A stretch of DNA of 64,000 nucleotides from assembly GCA_047971245.1 (NCBI GenBank), contig JBKDZN010000057.1, forward strand, positions 9,193-73,192, given 5' to 3'. The notes beneath the pieces were generated by a model. It was not told the origin of the DNA. It saw only the letters and a program-made list of their open reading frames with translations, and searched no databases. Of this stretch, positions 41,711-49,767 are shown one piece after another. How positions within the stretch are numbered: the stretch's first letter is position 1; each line of letters opens with the position of its first letter. This DNA is from CADEDH01 sp047971245 (lineage in GTDB: Bacteria > Actinomycetota > Acidimicrobiia > Acidimicrobiales > SZUA-35). A program made the translations under genes and the position numbers.

Positions 41711-43285
41711 ATGACCCGCACCCTGGTGATCGGTGATCCGGTCATCGTGCTCGGCCCCGGCCCCCAGCCCGTTGTTGCCGACGGAGCCCTCGTCGTCGAC
41801 GACCGTGTCGTCGTCGAGGTCGGTCCTCGGGAGCAGCTCGAGGCCAACGGTCCCTACGACGCCGTGATCGGTTCGGCCGACCACCTGGTCATGCCGGGGT
41901 TCGTCAACGGCCACTTCCACGGCGGTAGCTACGCCCACGCCGGCATGGCCCAGTACATCTTCGAACGGGCGAACGTGTCGGTTCACGGCAACCGGGGCGC
42001 CGTCGATGAGGAGTTCCTGCACGCCGCCTATGTCCTGAGCTATCTCGATTGCCTCAAGGGTGGGCAGACCGCGGTGGTCGACTTCAGCTACGGCCGGCCC
42101 GAGATGGACCAGTTCGGCAACGAACCGATCCTGCGAGCCTACGCCGATGTCGGTATCCGGGCCGCCCTCGGGTTCGTCACCCGGGATCGCAATAAATACG
42201 TGCACGCCCCTGACGACCACTTCCTGTCGATGCTGCCCCCAGGTCTGCGGGCCGAGGTGGCCGCATCCCCCATGGGGTACGCCTGGCCGACCGGTGACGT
42301 GGTGGCCGCCTACCGAAAGCTGACTCCCCGATGGGACGGCTACGACGGACGGATCCGATGCCTCCTGGCCCCCGACTGGACGCCGGCCAACAGTGACGAG
42401 TGCTACCTGCTCATGCGGCAACTGGCCGACGAGTACGACACCGGGATCATGACGCATGTCCTGGAGACCAAGTCGGAGATGATCTTCAACCTGAAGCATC
42501 ACGGCAAGACCGCGATGCGGCGGTTGGCCGATCTGGGTGTGCTCGGACCGGATGTCTCGGTCGACCACTTCGTGTGGGCGACCGACGAGGACATCGCCAT
42601 CCTGGCCGACACCGGAGCGGTCGCGGTCAACAACCCAGGATCGAACCTTCGCCTGTCGGCTGGGGTGTGCCGCACCCGCGACATCCTGGATCGGGGCGGC
42701 ATGTTCTGCTTCGGGACCGACTCCATCGGCTTCTCCCCGGACGAGGACTTCTTCGAGGAGCTGCGGCTGGCTCTCTACCTGCAACGCCTGCCGGGCCGGC
42801 TCGACGTCGGTCGCCTCGACACCCTGCACGTACTCGACACCGCGGCCAAAGCCGGGGCGCGGGCGCTGCGGATGGAGGACAGGGTCGGGTCGCTGCGGCC
42901 CGGTAAGGAGGCCGACCTGCTCGTCCTCCGCAAGGACACCTTCATGCGGCCCACGGCCAAGTTCAGTGCCATGCCGATCCTGGATGTGCTCGTCGACCGG
43001 GCGGAGGCCGACAACATCGAGACCGTCATGGTGGCGGGCACGGTGGTGGTCCAGGACGGTCGTTCGACCGTCGTCGACGAGGACGCGCTGTGGGCCACGC
43101 TGGAGGCCGGTATCGACGACGGCGCCTACCGCGCCCCCGACGAGACCTGGGCCCGCTGGGGTGAGCTCGGCGGCGAGGTCGAGCCGTACGTCTTCGACTT
43201 CTTCCAGCCGTGGGCCGACCTTCCGGTGCGGCAGGCCTACACGTACAACGCCGCCGAGGCCCCGGACGTCAGCCGTCTCGGCTGA
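41711..43285 (+). CDS. Amidohydrolase (ATZ/TRZ/SsnA-like)
   Basis: A 524-residue metal-dependent hydrolase. Metal ligands are HxH in MPGFVNGHFHGGSYAH, a later His in IMTHVLETKSE, DHFVWATDED and the Asp in FGTDSIGFSPDED. GSLRPGKEADLLVLRKD is the family's closing beta-domain motif. Relatives deaminate or dechlorinate N-heterocycles such as triazines, cytosine and guanine. It sits between the importer and the RutA-like gene, so it may remove an exocyclic amine before ring opening. Confidence 0.88.
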   Translation: MTRTLVIGDPVIVLGPGPQPVVADGALVVDDRVVVEVGPREQLEANGPYDAVIGSADHLVMPGFVNGHFHGGSYAHAGMAQYIFERANVSVHGNRGAVDEEFLHAAYVLSYLDCLKGGQTAVVDFSYGRPEMDQFGNEPILRAYADVGIRAALGFVTRDRNKYVHAPDDHFLSMLPPGLRAEVAASPMGYAWPTGDVVAAYRKLTPRWDGYDGRIRCLLAPDWTPANSDECYLLMRQLADEYDTGIMTHVLETKSEMIFNLKHHGKTAMRRLADLGVLGPDVSVDHFVWATDEDIAILADTGAVAVNNPGSNLRLSAGVCRTRDILDRGGMFCFGTDSIGFSPDEDFFEELRLALYLQRLPGRLDVGRLDTLHVLDTAAKAGARALRMEDRVGSLRPGKEADLLVLRKDTFMRPTAKFSAMPILDVLVDRAEADNIETVMVAGTVVVQDGRSTVVDEDALWATLEAGIDDGAYRAPDETWARWGELGGEVEPYVFDFFQPWADLPVRQAYTYNAAEAPDVSRLG

Positions 43286-43360
43286 TACCCGACCGACGCG
43301 TACGGCCCCCTGTCGGGGTCCCACCCGCCCCGTCGGGGACGACCAATCAACGGAGGAACC

Positions 43361-44449
43361 ATGACCAAAGAGATCGAGCTCGGGGTCTTCATCCCGGTCG
43401 GCAACGGTGGCTGGATCATCTCCACCACGAGCCCCCAGCTGCCGGCCAGCTACGAGTACAACCGTGAGGTCACCGTCCTGGCCGAGAACCTGGGGTTCGA
43501 TTTCGCCCTGTCGATGGCCAAATGGCGAGGATTCGGTGGACCCTCCCACCACTGGGATGTGACCCTCGAGTCGTTCACCACCATGACCGGGTTGGCCGAG
43601 GCGACGTCCCGGATCAAGCTGTGGTGCACCATCCACACCATGGTGTGGCACCCGGCCGTGGTGGCCAAGATGATTGCCACCTTCGACCAGGTGTCGCAGG
43701 GGAGGGCGGGTGTGAACCTGGTCGCCGGTTCGAACCCGGTCGACCAGGGGCAGATGGGTTTGTGGCGTGATCTCGACCACGAGGGCCGCTACGGCCTCGC
43801 CCAGGAGTGGGTCACGGTGGCCAAGCGGCTGTGGACCGAGGACCGGGTGACCCACCACGGCCGCTTCTTCGACCTCGAGGACTGTATGTCCAACCCCAAG
43901 CCGGCCGCCCTCCCGCCGATCCTGTGCGCCGCCACTTCCGACCGCGGATTCCGCTTCACCATCGAACACTGCGACGTCTGTTTCATGGGGTCGACCGGAC
44001 CGGACGAGATGATCTCGGTGGCCCGGCGGGCCCGGGTCGTGTCGGCGGAACTCGGCAAGCCGACCCGGACCTTCGGGCTGTTCTCGATCATTCCGGGCGA
44101 GACCGACGCCGATGCCCGCCGGCGGGTCGAGCTCTACAACGAGGGGGTGGATGTCACCGCCCTGGCCAACCGGTCGCGCGAGTACGGGCAGGACGTACCC
44201 CAGAACACGACGGCCAAACGGATGATCGACGGGGGCAAGTCCGGCCTGGCCGTGCCCCGCTCGGCGCTGGTCGGCTCGCCGGCCACCATTGCGGAGGGTC
44301 TGGCCCGGGTGGTGCACGAGGGCGACCTCGACGGGGTGGTGGTCATCGTCCCTGATTTCATCGACGACCTGCGGGTGGTGGGGCAGGAAGTGACCCGCGA
44401 ACTGGGCGCGCGCGACGTCGCCACCGCAGCCGCGCTGCAGCAGGCGTGA
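43361..44449 (+). CDS. RutA-like flavin-dependent monooxygenase (ring-opening candidate)
   Basis: A 362-residue LLM-fold protein with strong likeness to pyrimidine oxygenase RutA: GVFIPVGNGGWIISTTSPQLPASYEYNRE, ENLGFDFALSMAKWRGFGG, FDQVSQGRAGVNLVAGSNPVDQGQMGLW and the LVGSPATIAEGLARV end. RutA uses a flavin-N5-peroxide to open the uracil ring between N3 and C4. Substrate-pocket residues differ in places, so the substrate may be a related heterocycle. GGAGG precedes the ATG. The stop overlaps the first RidA gene (GTGA). Confidence 0.85.
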   Translation: MTKEIELGVFIPVGNGGWIISTTSPQLPASYEYNREVTVLAENLGFDFALSMAKWRGFGGPSHHWDVTLESFTTMTGLAEATSRIKLWCTIHTMVWHPAVVAKMIATFDQVSQGRAGVNLVAGSNPVDQGQMGLWRDLDHEGRYGLAQEWVTVAKRLWTEDRVTHHGRFFDLEDCMSNPKPAALPPILCAATSDRGFRFTIEHCDVCFMGSTGPDEMISVARRARVVSAELGKPTRTFGLFSIIPGETDADARRRVELYNEGVDVTALANRSREYGQDVPQNTTAKRMIDGGKSGLAVPRSALVGSPATIAEGLARVVHEGDLDGVVVIVPDFIDDLRVVGQEVTRELGARDVATAAALQQA

Positions 44450-44859
44450 CGGTGATCGCCGTCAACCCGGCCGGAGTTCATGCCGTTCCCGCCTATTCCC
44501 ACGCGCTCGTGGGCACCGGTACGCCGGTGTTCCTCACCGGCCAGATCGCCCTGGACGCCGAGGGCCGGCTCGTCGGCGTGGGCGACCCGGCGGCTCAGGC
44601 CGCTCAGGTGTGGCGCAACATCCGTTCGATCGTGACGGCCCTCGGGGCCGACCTGACCGACATCGTGAAGCTCACCACCTTCGCCGTCGACCGGGCCCAC
44701 CTGCCGGCCATCGGCGCCGAACGGGCCCGGCACTTCGAACCGGGCCGGTTCCCGGCCAGCACCTTCCTGCTGGTCGCCGGATTGGCGCATCCGGACTATC
44801 TGGTCGAGATCGAGGTGATCGTCATGCTGGACGATTCGGCGCCGGCAGCACGGTCATGA
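44446..44859 (+). CDS. RidA/RutC family protein (first copy)
   Basis: A 137-residue trimeric-fold protein. It has the YSHALVGTGTPVFLTGQIALDAEG start, a QAAQVWRNIRSIVTALGADLTDIVKLTTF core and FPASTFLLVAGLAHPDYLVEIE, where Pro-Ala-Ser/Thr replaces the usual catalytic PARTT-like Arg segment. RutC deaminates aminoacrylate in the Rut pathway. It is coupled to the RutA-like gene by a GTGA overlap. Confidence 0.9.
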   Translation: MTVIAVNPAGVHAVPAYSHALVGTGTPVFLTGQIALDAEGRLVGVGDPAAQAAQVWRNIRSIVTALGADLTDIVKLTTFAVDRAHLPAIGAERARHFEPGRFPASTFLLVAGLAHPDYLVEIEVIVMLDDSAPAARS

Positions 44860-44898
44860 GGAGGGCACGGTCATGAGACAGGAGAGAGAGGAACGGTC

Positions 44899-45288
44899 AT
44901 GAATCACACCACGATCACCGTCGACGGGGCCTTCCGGAGCGACGCGTTCGCCCACGGGGTGGTCGCCCGCGGGGCGCTCCTGGCCGTGGCCGGGCAGCTC
45001 GCCCTGAACGAGGACGGTTCGACCTACGCCCCCGGTGACCTCGACGCTCAGATCGCCAAGGTGTGGCGGCAGGTGGAGGCGGTGGTCCGCACCGCCGGTG
45101 GCGACATGGGCGACGTCGTGAAGATCACCAGCTTCGTGACCGACCCGGACCATATCGGTCCGGTGGTGGCGTCCCGGGCCGAGGTGTTCCCCGGCGGCCA
45201 GGCCCCGGCCAGCACGCTCGTGGTGGTGGCCGCCCTGGCCCGACCCGAGTTCCTGGTCGAGATCGAGGCGTTGGCGGTGATCCCGTGA
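44899..45288 (+). CDS. RidA/RutC family protein (second copy)
   Basis: A 129-residue paralog of the preceding gene: FAHGVVARGALLAVAGQLALNEDG, QIAKVWRQVEAVVRTAGGDMGDVVKITSFVTDP and APASTLVVVAALARPEFLVEIEAL. Like its neighbour it lacks the canonical Arg of RidA deaminases, so the chemistry may differ from imine hydrolysis. GGAGAGAGAGGA precedes the ATG. The stop overlaps the esterase ATG (GTGATG). Confidence 0.9.
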   Translation: MNHTTITVDGAFRSDAFAHGVVARGALLAVAGQLALNEDGSTYAPGDLDAQIAKVWRQVEAVVRTAGGDMGDVVKITSFVTDPDHIGPVVASRAEVFPGGQAPASTLVVVAALARPEFLVEIEALAVIP

Positions 45289-46247
45289 TGGTGGGGCTGA
45301 CCACTGGATCGGCCGGCGAGAGTCCGCTGGTCCCCGAGGCCCGACGGTTCCTGGCCGACCTCGACCGGGCGGGGTGGAAGCCCCGCCATCTCGTCGGTGT
45401 CGGCGCGGCGCGCGACCAGCTGGCCTTGGCCCGGCCCCGCGTGGGCGCCCCCATTGATTGGGTCGACGACCTGATCGTGCCCGGCCGACCGGCGGTTCCG
45501 GCCCGGCTGTACCGGGTGGCCGACGAGGTCGGCGTGGTGGTGTTCCTGCACGGCGGCGGTTGGGTGCTCGGCGACCTCGACCTGTCGGACGCGATGTGCC
45601 GCGATCTGGCCCTCGGGTGTGGGGCCGCGGTGCTGTCGGTCGACTACCGCCTGGCGCCCGAGCATCCGTTTCCTGCCGCCCTCGACGACGTCATGACCGT
45701 ACTGCGATGGTTGGAGGCCTCGCCGGGACTCGGCGGCCCGCGGGTGCTCGCTGGGGTCAGCGCCGGCGGCAACCTGGCGGCGGCCGCTGCTCTGATGGCC
45801 CGGGACGGGCCGGGAACGGAGCTCGCCGGTCAGCTGCTCGTGTGCCCGGTGCTCGACCACGACCTCGACCGGCCGTCGTACCTGCGGTACGCCGAGGGTC
45901 ACTATTTGTGGCGGGAGGACATGGCTTGGTTCTGGGACCGTTACACCACGCCGGAGGAGCGGCTGGATCCGCTGGCCTCTCCGCTGCGGGCTGCCGATCA
46001 CGGCGGTCTTCCCCCCACCGCGGTCGTCACTGCCGAGTGCGATCCGTTGCGGGACGAGGGCCGGGCGTACGCCGACCGGCTGGTCGCGGCCGGGGTGCCC
46101 ACGTCGTACCGGTGCTATCCGGGCGAGCTCCACGGCTTCTTCGGGAACCCGGCGATGCCGTCGGGGCGGGCGGCGCTCGACCAGGCCGCCGGCGAGGTCC
46201 GAGCCTGGCTCCGACCAGCGCCGGCCGGCTCCGGAGGTCCACGATGA
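45288..46247 (+). CDS. HSL-family alpha/beta hydrolase (esterase/amidase)
   Basis: A 319-residue hydrolase of the hormone-sensitive lipase group: oxyanion motif FLHGGGWVLGD, nucleophile GVSAGGN, acid in TAECDPLRDEG and His in GELHGFFG, with DYRLAPEHPFPAALDD typical of the group. In this operon it holds the place of RutD, the alpha/beta hydrolase of the Rut pathway, but it is from a different subfamily. The start overlaps the RidA stop, and its stop overlaps the reductase ATG. Confidence 0.92.
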   Translation: MVGLTTGSAGESPLVPEARRFLADLDRAGWKPRHLVGVGAARDQLALARPRVGAPIDWVDDLIVPGRPAVPARLYRVADEVGVVVFLHGGGWVLGDLDLSDAMCRDLALGCGAAVLSVDYRLAPEHPFPAALDDVMTVLRWLEASPGLGGPRVLAGVSAGGNLAAAAALMARDGPGTELAGQLLVCPVLDHDLDRPSYLRYAEGHYLWREDMAWFWDRYTTPEERLDPLASPLRAADHGGLPPTAVVTAECDPLRDEGRAYADRLVAAGVPTSYRCYPGELHGFFGNPAMPSGRAALDQAAGEVRAWLRPAPAGSGGPR

Positions 46248-46777
46248 CGGGGGGAACGGTTCACGTGGTGATCGGGAACCCCAAGCCCGGGGGGCGGACC
46301 ACCCGGGTGGCGATGGCCGTGGCCGAGATCCTTGCCGACATGGCGGGGGGTCTGGAACCGGAGACCGTCGAGTTGGGTGAGCACACGGCGACGATGTTCG
46401 ACTGGGGCGACGCCGTACTCGGGCAGCTGGTGTCCGACATCGTCGAGGGTGATGCGCTCGTCGTGGCTTCCCCCACCTACAAGGCCAGCTTCACCGGCTT
46501 GCTCAAGGCCTTCCTCGATCGGTTCCCCGCGGGCTCCCTCCGGGGGGTGGTCACGGTGCCGGTGATGCTCGGCGGTTCGGAGCGCCACAGCCTCGCCGTC
46601 GACACCCAGCTCCGACCGGTTCTGGTCGAACTCGGGGCCACGATGCCCACGGAGGGGGTGTACCTGGTCGACGATCGGGTCGACGACCTCGAGGCCGAGC
46701 TCGACCCGTGGCGCGCCGCCCATGAGGCGGTGTTGGCCCCGTTGCTGGGTGGAGACGGGTCGACGGGTCCCGCATGA
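46244..46777 (+). CDS. NAD(P)H-dependent FMN reductase (SsuE/MsuE-like)
   Basis: A 177-residue flavodoxin-fold reductase: VVIGNPKPGGRTTRVAMAVAE binds FMN phosphate and ALVVASPTYKASFTGLLKAFLDRFP binds the ring, as in SsuE/MsuE. It would supply reduced FMN to the RutA-like monooxygenase in the same operon, taking the role of RutF. GGAGG precedes the ATG at 46244, which overlaps the hydrolase stop (ATGA). It is the last gene of the unit. Confidence 0.9.
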   Translation: MTGGTVHVVIGNPKPGGRTTRVAMAVAEILADMAGGLEPETVELGEHTATMFDWGDAVLGQLVSDIVEGDALVVASPTYKASFTGLLKAFLDRFPAGSLRGVVTVPVMLGGSERHSLAVDTQLRPVLVELGATMPTEGVYLVDDRVDDLEAELDPWRAAHEAVLAPLLGGDGSTGPA

Positions 46778-46875
46778 TCCCGGACCCGACCGTGCCCAGC
46801 CGATACGGGCGACCTCCACCCATACGGGGGACGCCGGTTGCCGACTCCGGTCAGCACCGGCATATGGTCACCGCC

Positions 46876-47559
46876 ATGTCAGACGCCCACCTCGACCCGT
46901 TGATGCATGTCGTCCAGCCCGATCATCCCGATGCCATCGCCGAGTCGCGGGCCGGGGCCGGACGCGCCATCCGCGACATCGGGCACGCCCTGGTCGGCCA
47001 TCACGCCCCCATCGAGTTGCTCGAGGAGGTCACCGCCACCCTCGACGCCCTCAGCGCCCGCCTCGACGCCGGCACCGAGCGCTCCCGAGCCGAGGTGCGC
47101 CAGGACGGCGAGTTCGGCGACCCACCACCCGACGGCTCGGTGATGACCACCTACGACGAGCGCCCGGTGTCGGGCCGGGCCAGCCCGTGGGGCCTCGACC
47201 TCGGGGTGCGGCGCGTCGGCGACGAGGCGATGGCCACCGTGGTGCTGCGGGCCGCCCACGAAGGCGCTCCGGGCCGCAGCCATGGCGGCATCGTGGCCGC
47301 CCTGTTCGATGACGTGTTCGGCTTCGTCCTTACCATCCTGGGCCAATCCGCCTTCACCGGTGAGCTGTTCATCCGCTACGAGGCCGGTGTGCCCATCGGC
47401 GTGCCGCTCACCTGCCGGGTGCGGCTCGACCAGGCCGACGGCCGCAAGCTCCACCTGAGCGGCGAACTCACCGAAGACGCCACCGGCGACGTGCTCACTC
47501 GGGCCCGAGCCACCCTCATCACCATCGACCAGAGCGTGTTCGACCGCGAGGCCGGTTGA
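46876..47559 (+). CDS. PaaI-type hotdog thioesterase
   Basis: A 227-residue protein with an N-terminal helical region and a C-terminal hotdog fold: EGAPGRSHGGIVAALFDDVFGFVLTILG carries the catalytic HGGxxAxLxD pattern, then FTGELFIRYEAGVPIGVPLTCRVRLDQADGRKLHLSGEL. It hydrolyses acyl-CoA or acyl-ACP thioesters. The ATG at 46876 follows TATGGT (46863-46868) by 7 nt, so it is probably leaderless and is a separate unit from the RutA operon. Confidence 0.9.
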   Translation: MSDAHLDPLMHVVQPDHPDAIAESRAGAGRAIRDIGHALVGHHAPIELLEEVTATLDALSARLDAGTERSRAEVRQDGEFGDPPPDGSVMTTYDERPVSGRASPWGLDLGVRRVGDEAMATVVLRAAHEGAPGRSHGGIVAALFDDVFGFVLTILGQSAFTGELFIRYEAGVPIGVPLTCRVRLDQADGRKLHLSGELTEDATGDVLTRARATLITIDQSVFDREAG

Positions 47560-47572
47560 CGGCGACCAGCCC

Positions 47573-47899
47573 CTACGGCACCGGCGTGATCGCGTCGGCG
47601 GCCGGCGGGGCGGGCGGGGTGACGAGGGACCGAAGGGCCGCGGCGTGGGTGGCCAGTGCGGCGGAGCCCTTGTCGGTCACCGAGAACCAGGTGGTGCGGG
47701 AGCGGCCGCGGCCGGTTCGGCGTGACTCGGCGTAGCCGGCGTCGGTGAGCGCCTTGAGCTGTTTGGAGAGATCCGAATCGCTCAGGCCCAGGTGGTCCCG
47801 CAGGAACGAGAACTCGACCCGTCGCGACACGTCGAGCACCCCGAGTGCGGCCAACCGCTTGGGTGGGGTGAGGACCGGATCCAGTTCGTCCAGGCTCAT
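47573..47899 (-). CDS. Winged-helix regulator (HTH_34/MarR-like)
   Basis: A 108-residue regulator: LDPVLTPPKRLAALGVLDVSRRVEFSFLRDHLGLSDSDLSKQLKALTDAGYAESRRTGRGRSRTTWFSVTDKG is the PF13601 winged helix that commonly pairs with a small membrane protein. The ATG overlaps the upstream membrane-protein stop (ATGA). It probably represses its own promoter at 48376-48399. Confidence 0.88.
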   Translation of the reverse strand: MSLDELDPVLTPPKRLAALGVLDVSRRVEFSFLRDHLGLSDSDLSKQLKALTDAGYAESRRTGRGRSRTTWFSVTDKGSAALATHAAALRSLVTPPAPPAADAITPVP

Positions 47900-48368
47900 A
47901 CTGCGGCCCACAGGGTACGCCGGGCCCGCATCATCGCGGATCGCACCGCTAGCAGGATCCCGGTGACGATCGCCCAGCCGGCGAACAGCAGGGCGTAGGC
48001 GGCGGCACCGTCGAGATCGAGCAGTGATTGCGCCACGGTCCAGACGAACACGACGCCCACGATCAACGCCAGCGCCCCGAGCACCGGCCAGAACGTCGGT
48101 GCGTTGAAACCGCTCCTCGGCACCATCTTCCTGGTCAGGATCTGGTGGACCACCAGGAGGACCGCGATCACGAGAACGGCCGCCCGGACCGGGCCGTTGT
48201 CGGCCGCCACCCCGCTGGAGGAGGTGGCGGCGATGCCGGCCAGCAGGGCGGCCGCAGCCGGGGCATACCACCACGGCCCGAAGTCCAACGCCGGATCCCT
48301 TTGGCGGCGGTCCTGGCCCGCTCCAACTGGTCGAGATCGTGTGCGGGATCAGATGGTGTGCTTTCCAT
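47896..48368 (-). CDS. Small membrane protein, apparent frameshift near 48311-48320
   Basis: The promoter-proximal ATG at 48368 (TAGAGT at 48376-48381 on the minus strand, 7 nt upstream) opens the frame MESTPSDPAHDLDQLERA. The rest of the protein lies in another frame: QDRRQRDPALDFGPWWYAP, then about four membrane helices to the stop at 47896. The two parts join at about 48315 if one base is gained or lost in GGCCCG. The downstream frame alone would need a TTG start at 48288 with no ribosome site. This is either a sequencing error or a real disruption. It pairs with the winged-helix gene. Confidence 0.7.
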
Positions 48369-48375
48369 ATCGGAA

Positions 48376-48399
48376 ACTCTAACTTCTAGATTCCAATCT
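48376..48399 (-). promoter_or_regulatory. Promoter and operator candidate of the membrane-protein/regulator pair
   Basis: The -10 TAGAGT (48376-48381, minus strand) lies 7 nt before the ATG at 48368. AGATTCCAATCT (48388-48399) is a palindrome with 5-bp arms located in the spacer to -35 region, a good place for repression by the winged-helix protein. Confidence 0.55.
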
Positions 48400-48474
48400 G
48401 GCAACTGGAACTGGTGCGCCCCCACGAGCCGAAGGCGGTTGATCCCGGACCCGATGCTGCCTACCGTGCGACTC

Positions 48475-49767
48475 GTGCCGCCCCCCGACCGTTCCGGTGC
48501 CCGTTTCGCCGGTGGCCCCCCGGTGCGGATCGACGGTGAACGCCTGTGGGCGGCGCTGGGTGCACTCGGTTCGATCGGTTCGTACCCCGACCCGGCGACC
48601 GGTCTGATGGGGGTCAACCGGTTGGCGCTGACGGACGCCGACGGAGCGGCCCGCCGCCGGGTGATGGCCTGGATGGCCGCCGCCGGGCTGGCCGTAACCG
48701 TCGACGAGATCGGCAATATCTTCGGTCGCCGTGAGGGGAGCGAGCCGGCCCTGGCTCCGGTCATGACCGGTTCTCACATCGATTCGGTGGCCACGGCGGG
48801 CCGGTTCGACGGCTGTCTCGGTGTGCTCGGCGCGCTCGAGGTGATCCGGGCGATGGGGGACCGCCCGATCCGGCGGCCGGTTGTGGTTGCGGTGTGGACC
48901 GAGGAGGAAGGGGTCCGGTTCGGTACCGACATGCTCGGCTCGGCGGTCGCGGCCGGTCGGATCGACGTGGCCGACGCCCACGCCCTGGTCGACCGGGACG
49001 GCACGCGGCTGGTCGACGAACTGGTGCGTCTCGGGTTCGACGGCAGCCGTCCCGCCGCCATCGCCGAGCCGCCGGCGGCGTACGTCGAACTGCACATCGA
49101 GCAGGGACCGGTGTTGGAACGGGCCGGGCGTCCCCTCGGGGTCGTGACCGGGGTGCAGGCGATCTCCTGGCAAGAGGTGACCGTCCATGGTCGCGCCGCT
49201 CACGCCGGCACGACCCCGACCGAGATTCGTGTCGACGCCGCCGTTGCTGCCGCCGAACTCGTCGTCCACCTGCGCCGGCTGGTCGACTCGGGCCGCTACG
49301 GGCAGCTCCGGGCCACGGTCGGCGCCCTCCGGCTGCATCCGGGGTTGACGAACGTCGTGGCCGAACGGGCCGATCTGACGGTCGACCTGCGCAATCCGGA
49401 CGACGACGCCATGGCGGCGGCCGAAGCCGAGGTCGCCGACCACCTGCGTCGAGCGGCTGAGCGTCACGCCGGGTTGCGGATCGAGGCCCGCACGACGGCG
49501 CGGACCTCGGCGGTCGGGTTCGATGCCGACATGCAGAACCGCATCGAGGCCGCGATCGGTCGGTTGGGTGTCCCGCCGGTGCGTCTGGTGTCGGGGGCGG
49601 GCCATGACGCACAGGAGATCGCGGCCATCGCCCCGACCGCGATGATCTTCGTCCGCGGCCAGTACGACGGGGTCAGCCACAACCCCCGGGAGTTCTCGAC
49701 CCCGGAGGACTGTGTGGCCGGAGTGACCGTGCTGGCCGACGTCCTGCTCGAGCTGGCCGACCGGTGA
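48475..49767 (+). CDS. Zinc-dependent hydantoinase/carbamoylase-type amidase (M20)
   Basis: A 430-residue enzyme of the N-carbamoyl-amino acid hydrolase/ureidoglycolate-type family. Metal motifs are TGSHIDSV, GRFDGCLGVLGALEVI, WTEEEGVRFG, ELHIEQGPVLE and GVSHNPREFS. Members cleave N-carbamoyl groups at the end of pyrimidine, hydantoin or allantoate breakdown. The GTG at 48475 follows TACCGT by 7 nt (leaderless). The long upstream extension is unsupported. Its stop overlaps the lyase start (GTGA). Confidence 0.92.
   Translation: MPPPDRSGARFAGGPPVRIDGERLWAALGALGSIGSYPDPATGLMGVNRLALTDADGAARRRVMAWMAAAGLAVTVDEIGNIFGRREGSEPALAPVMTGSHIDSVATAGRFDGCLGVLGALEVIRAMGDRPIRRPVVVAVWTEEEGVRFGTDMLGSAVAAGRIDVADAHALVDRDGTRLVDELVRLGFDGSRPAAIAEPPAAYVELHIEQGPVLERAGRPLGVVTGVQAISWQEVTVHGRAAHAGTTPTEIRVDAAVAAAELVVHLRRLVDSGRYGQLRATVGALRLHPGLTNVVAERADLTVDLRNPDDDAMAAAEAEVADHLRRAAERHAGLRIEARTTARTSAVGFDADMQNRIEAAIGRLGVPPVRLVSGAGHDAQEIAAIAPTAMIFVRGQYDGVSHNPREFSTPEDCVAGVTVLADVLLELADR

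Noticed and set aside
41612..44317. A 901-codon open frame on the minus strand across the amidohydrolase and RutA-like genes
   Set aside because: It is rich in Gly, His, Arg and Val with no domain, and lies opposite well-supported genes. Long antisense frames are expected at 70% GC.
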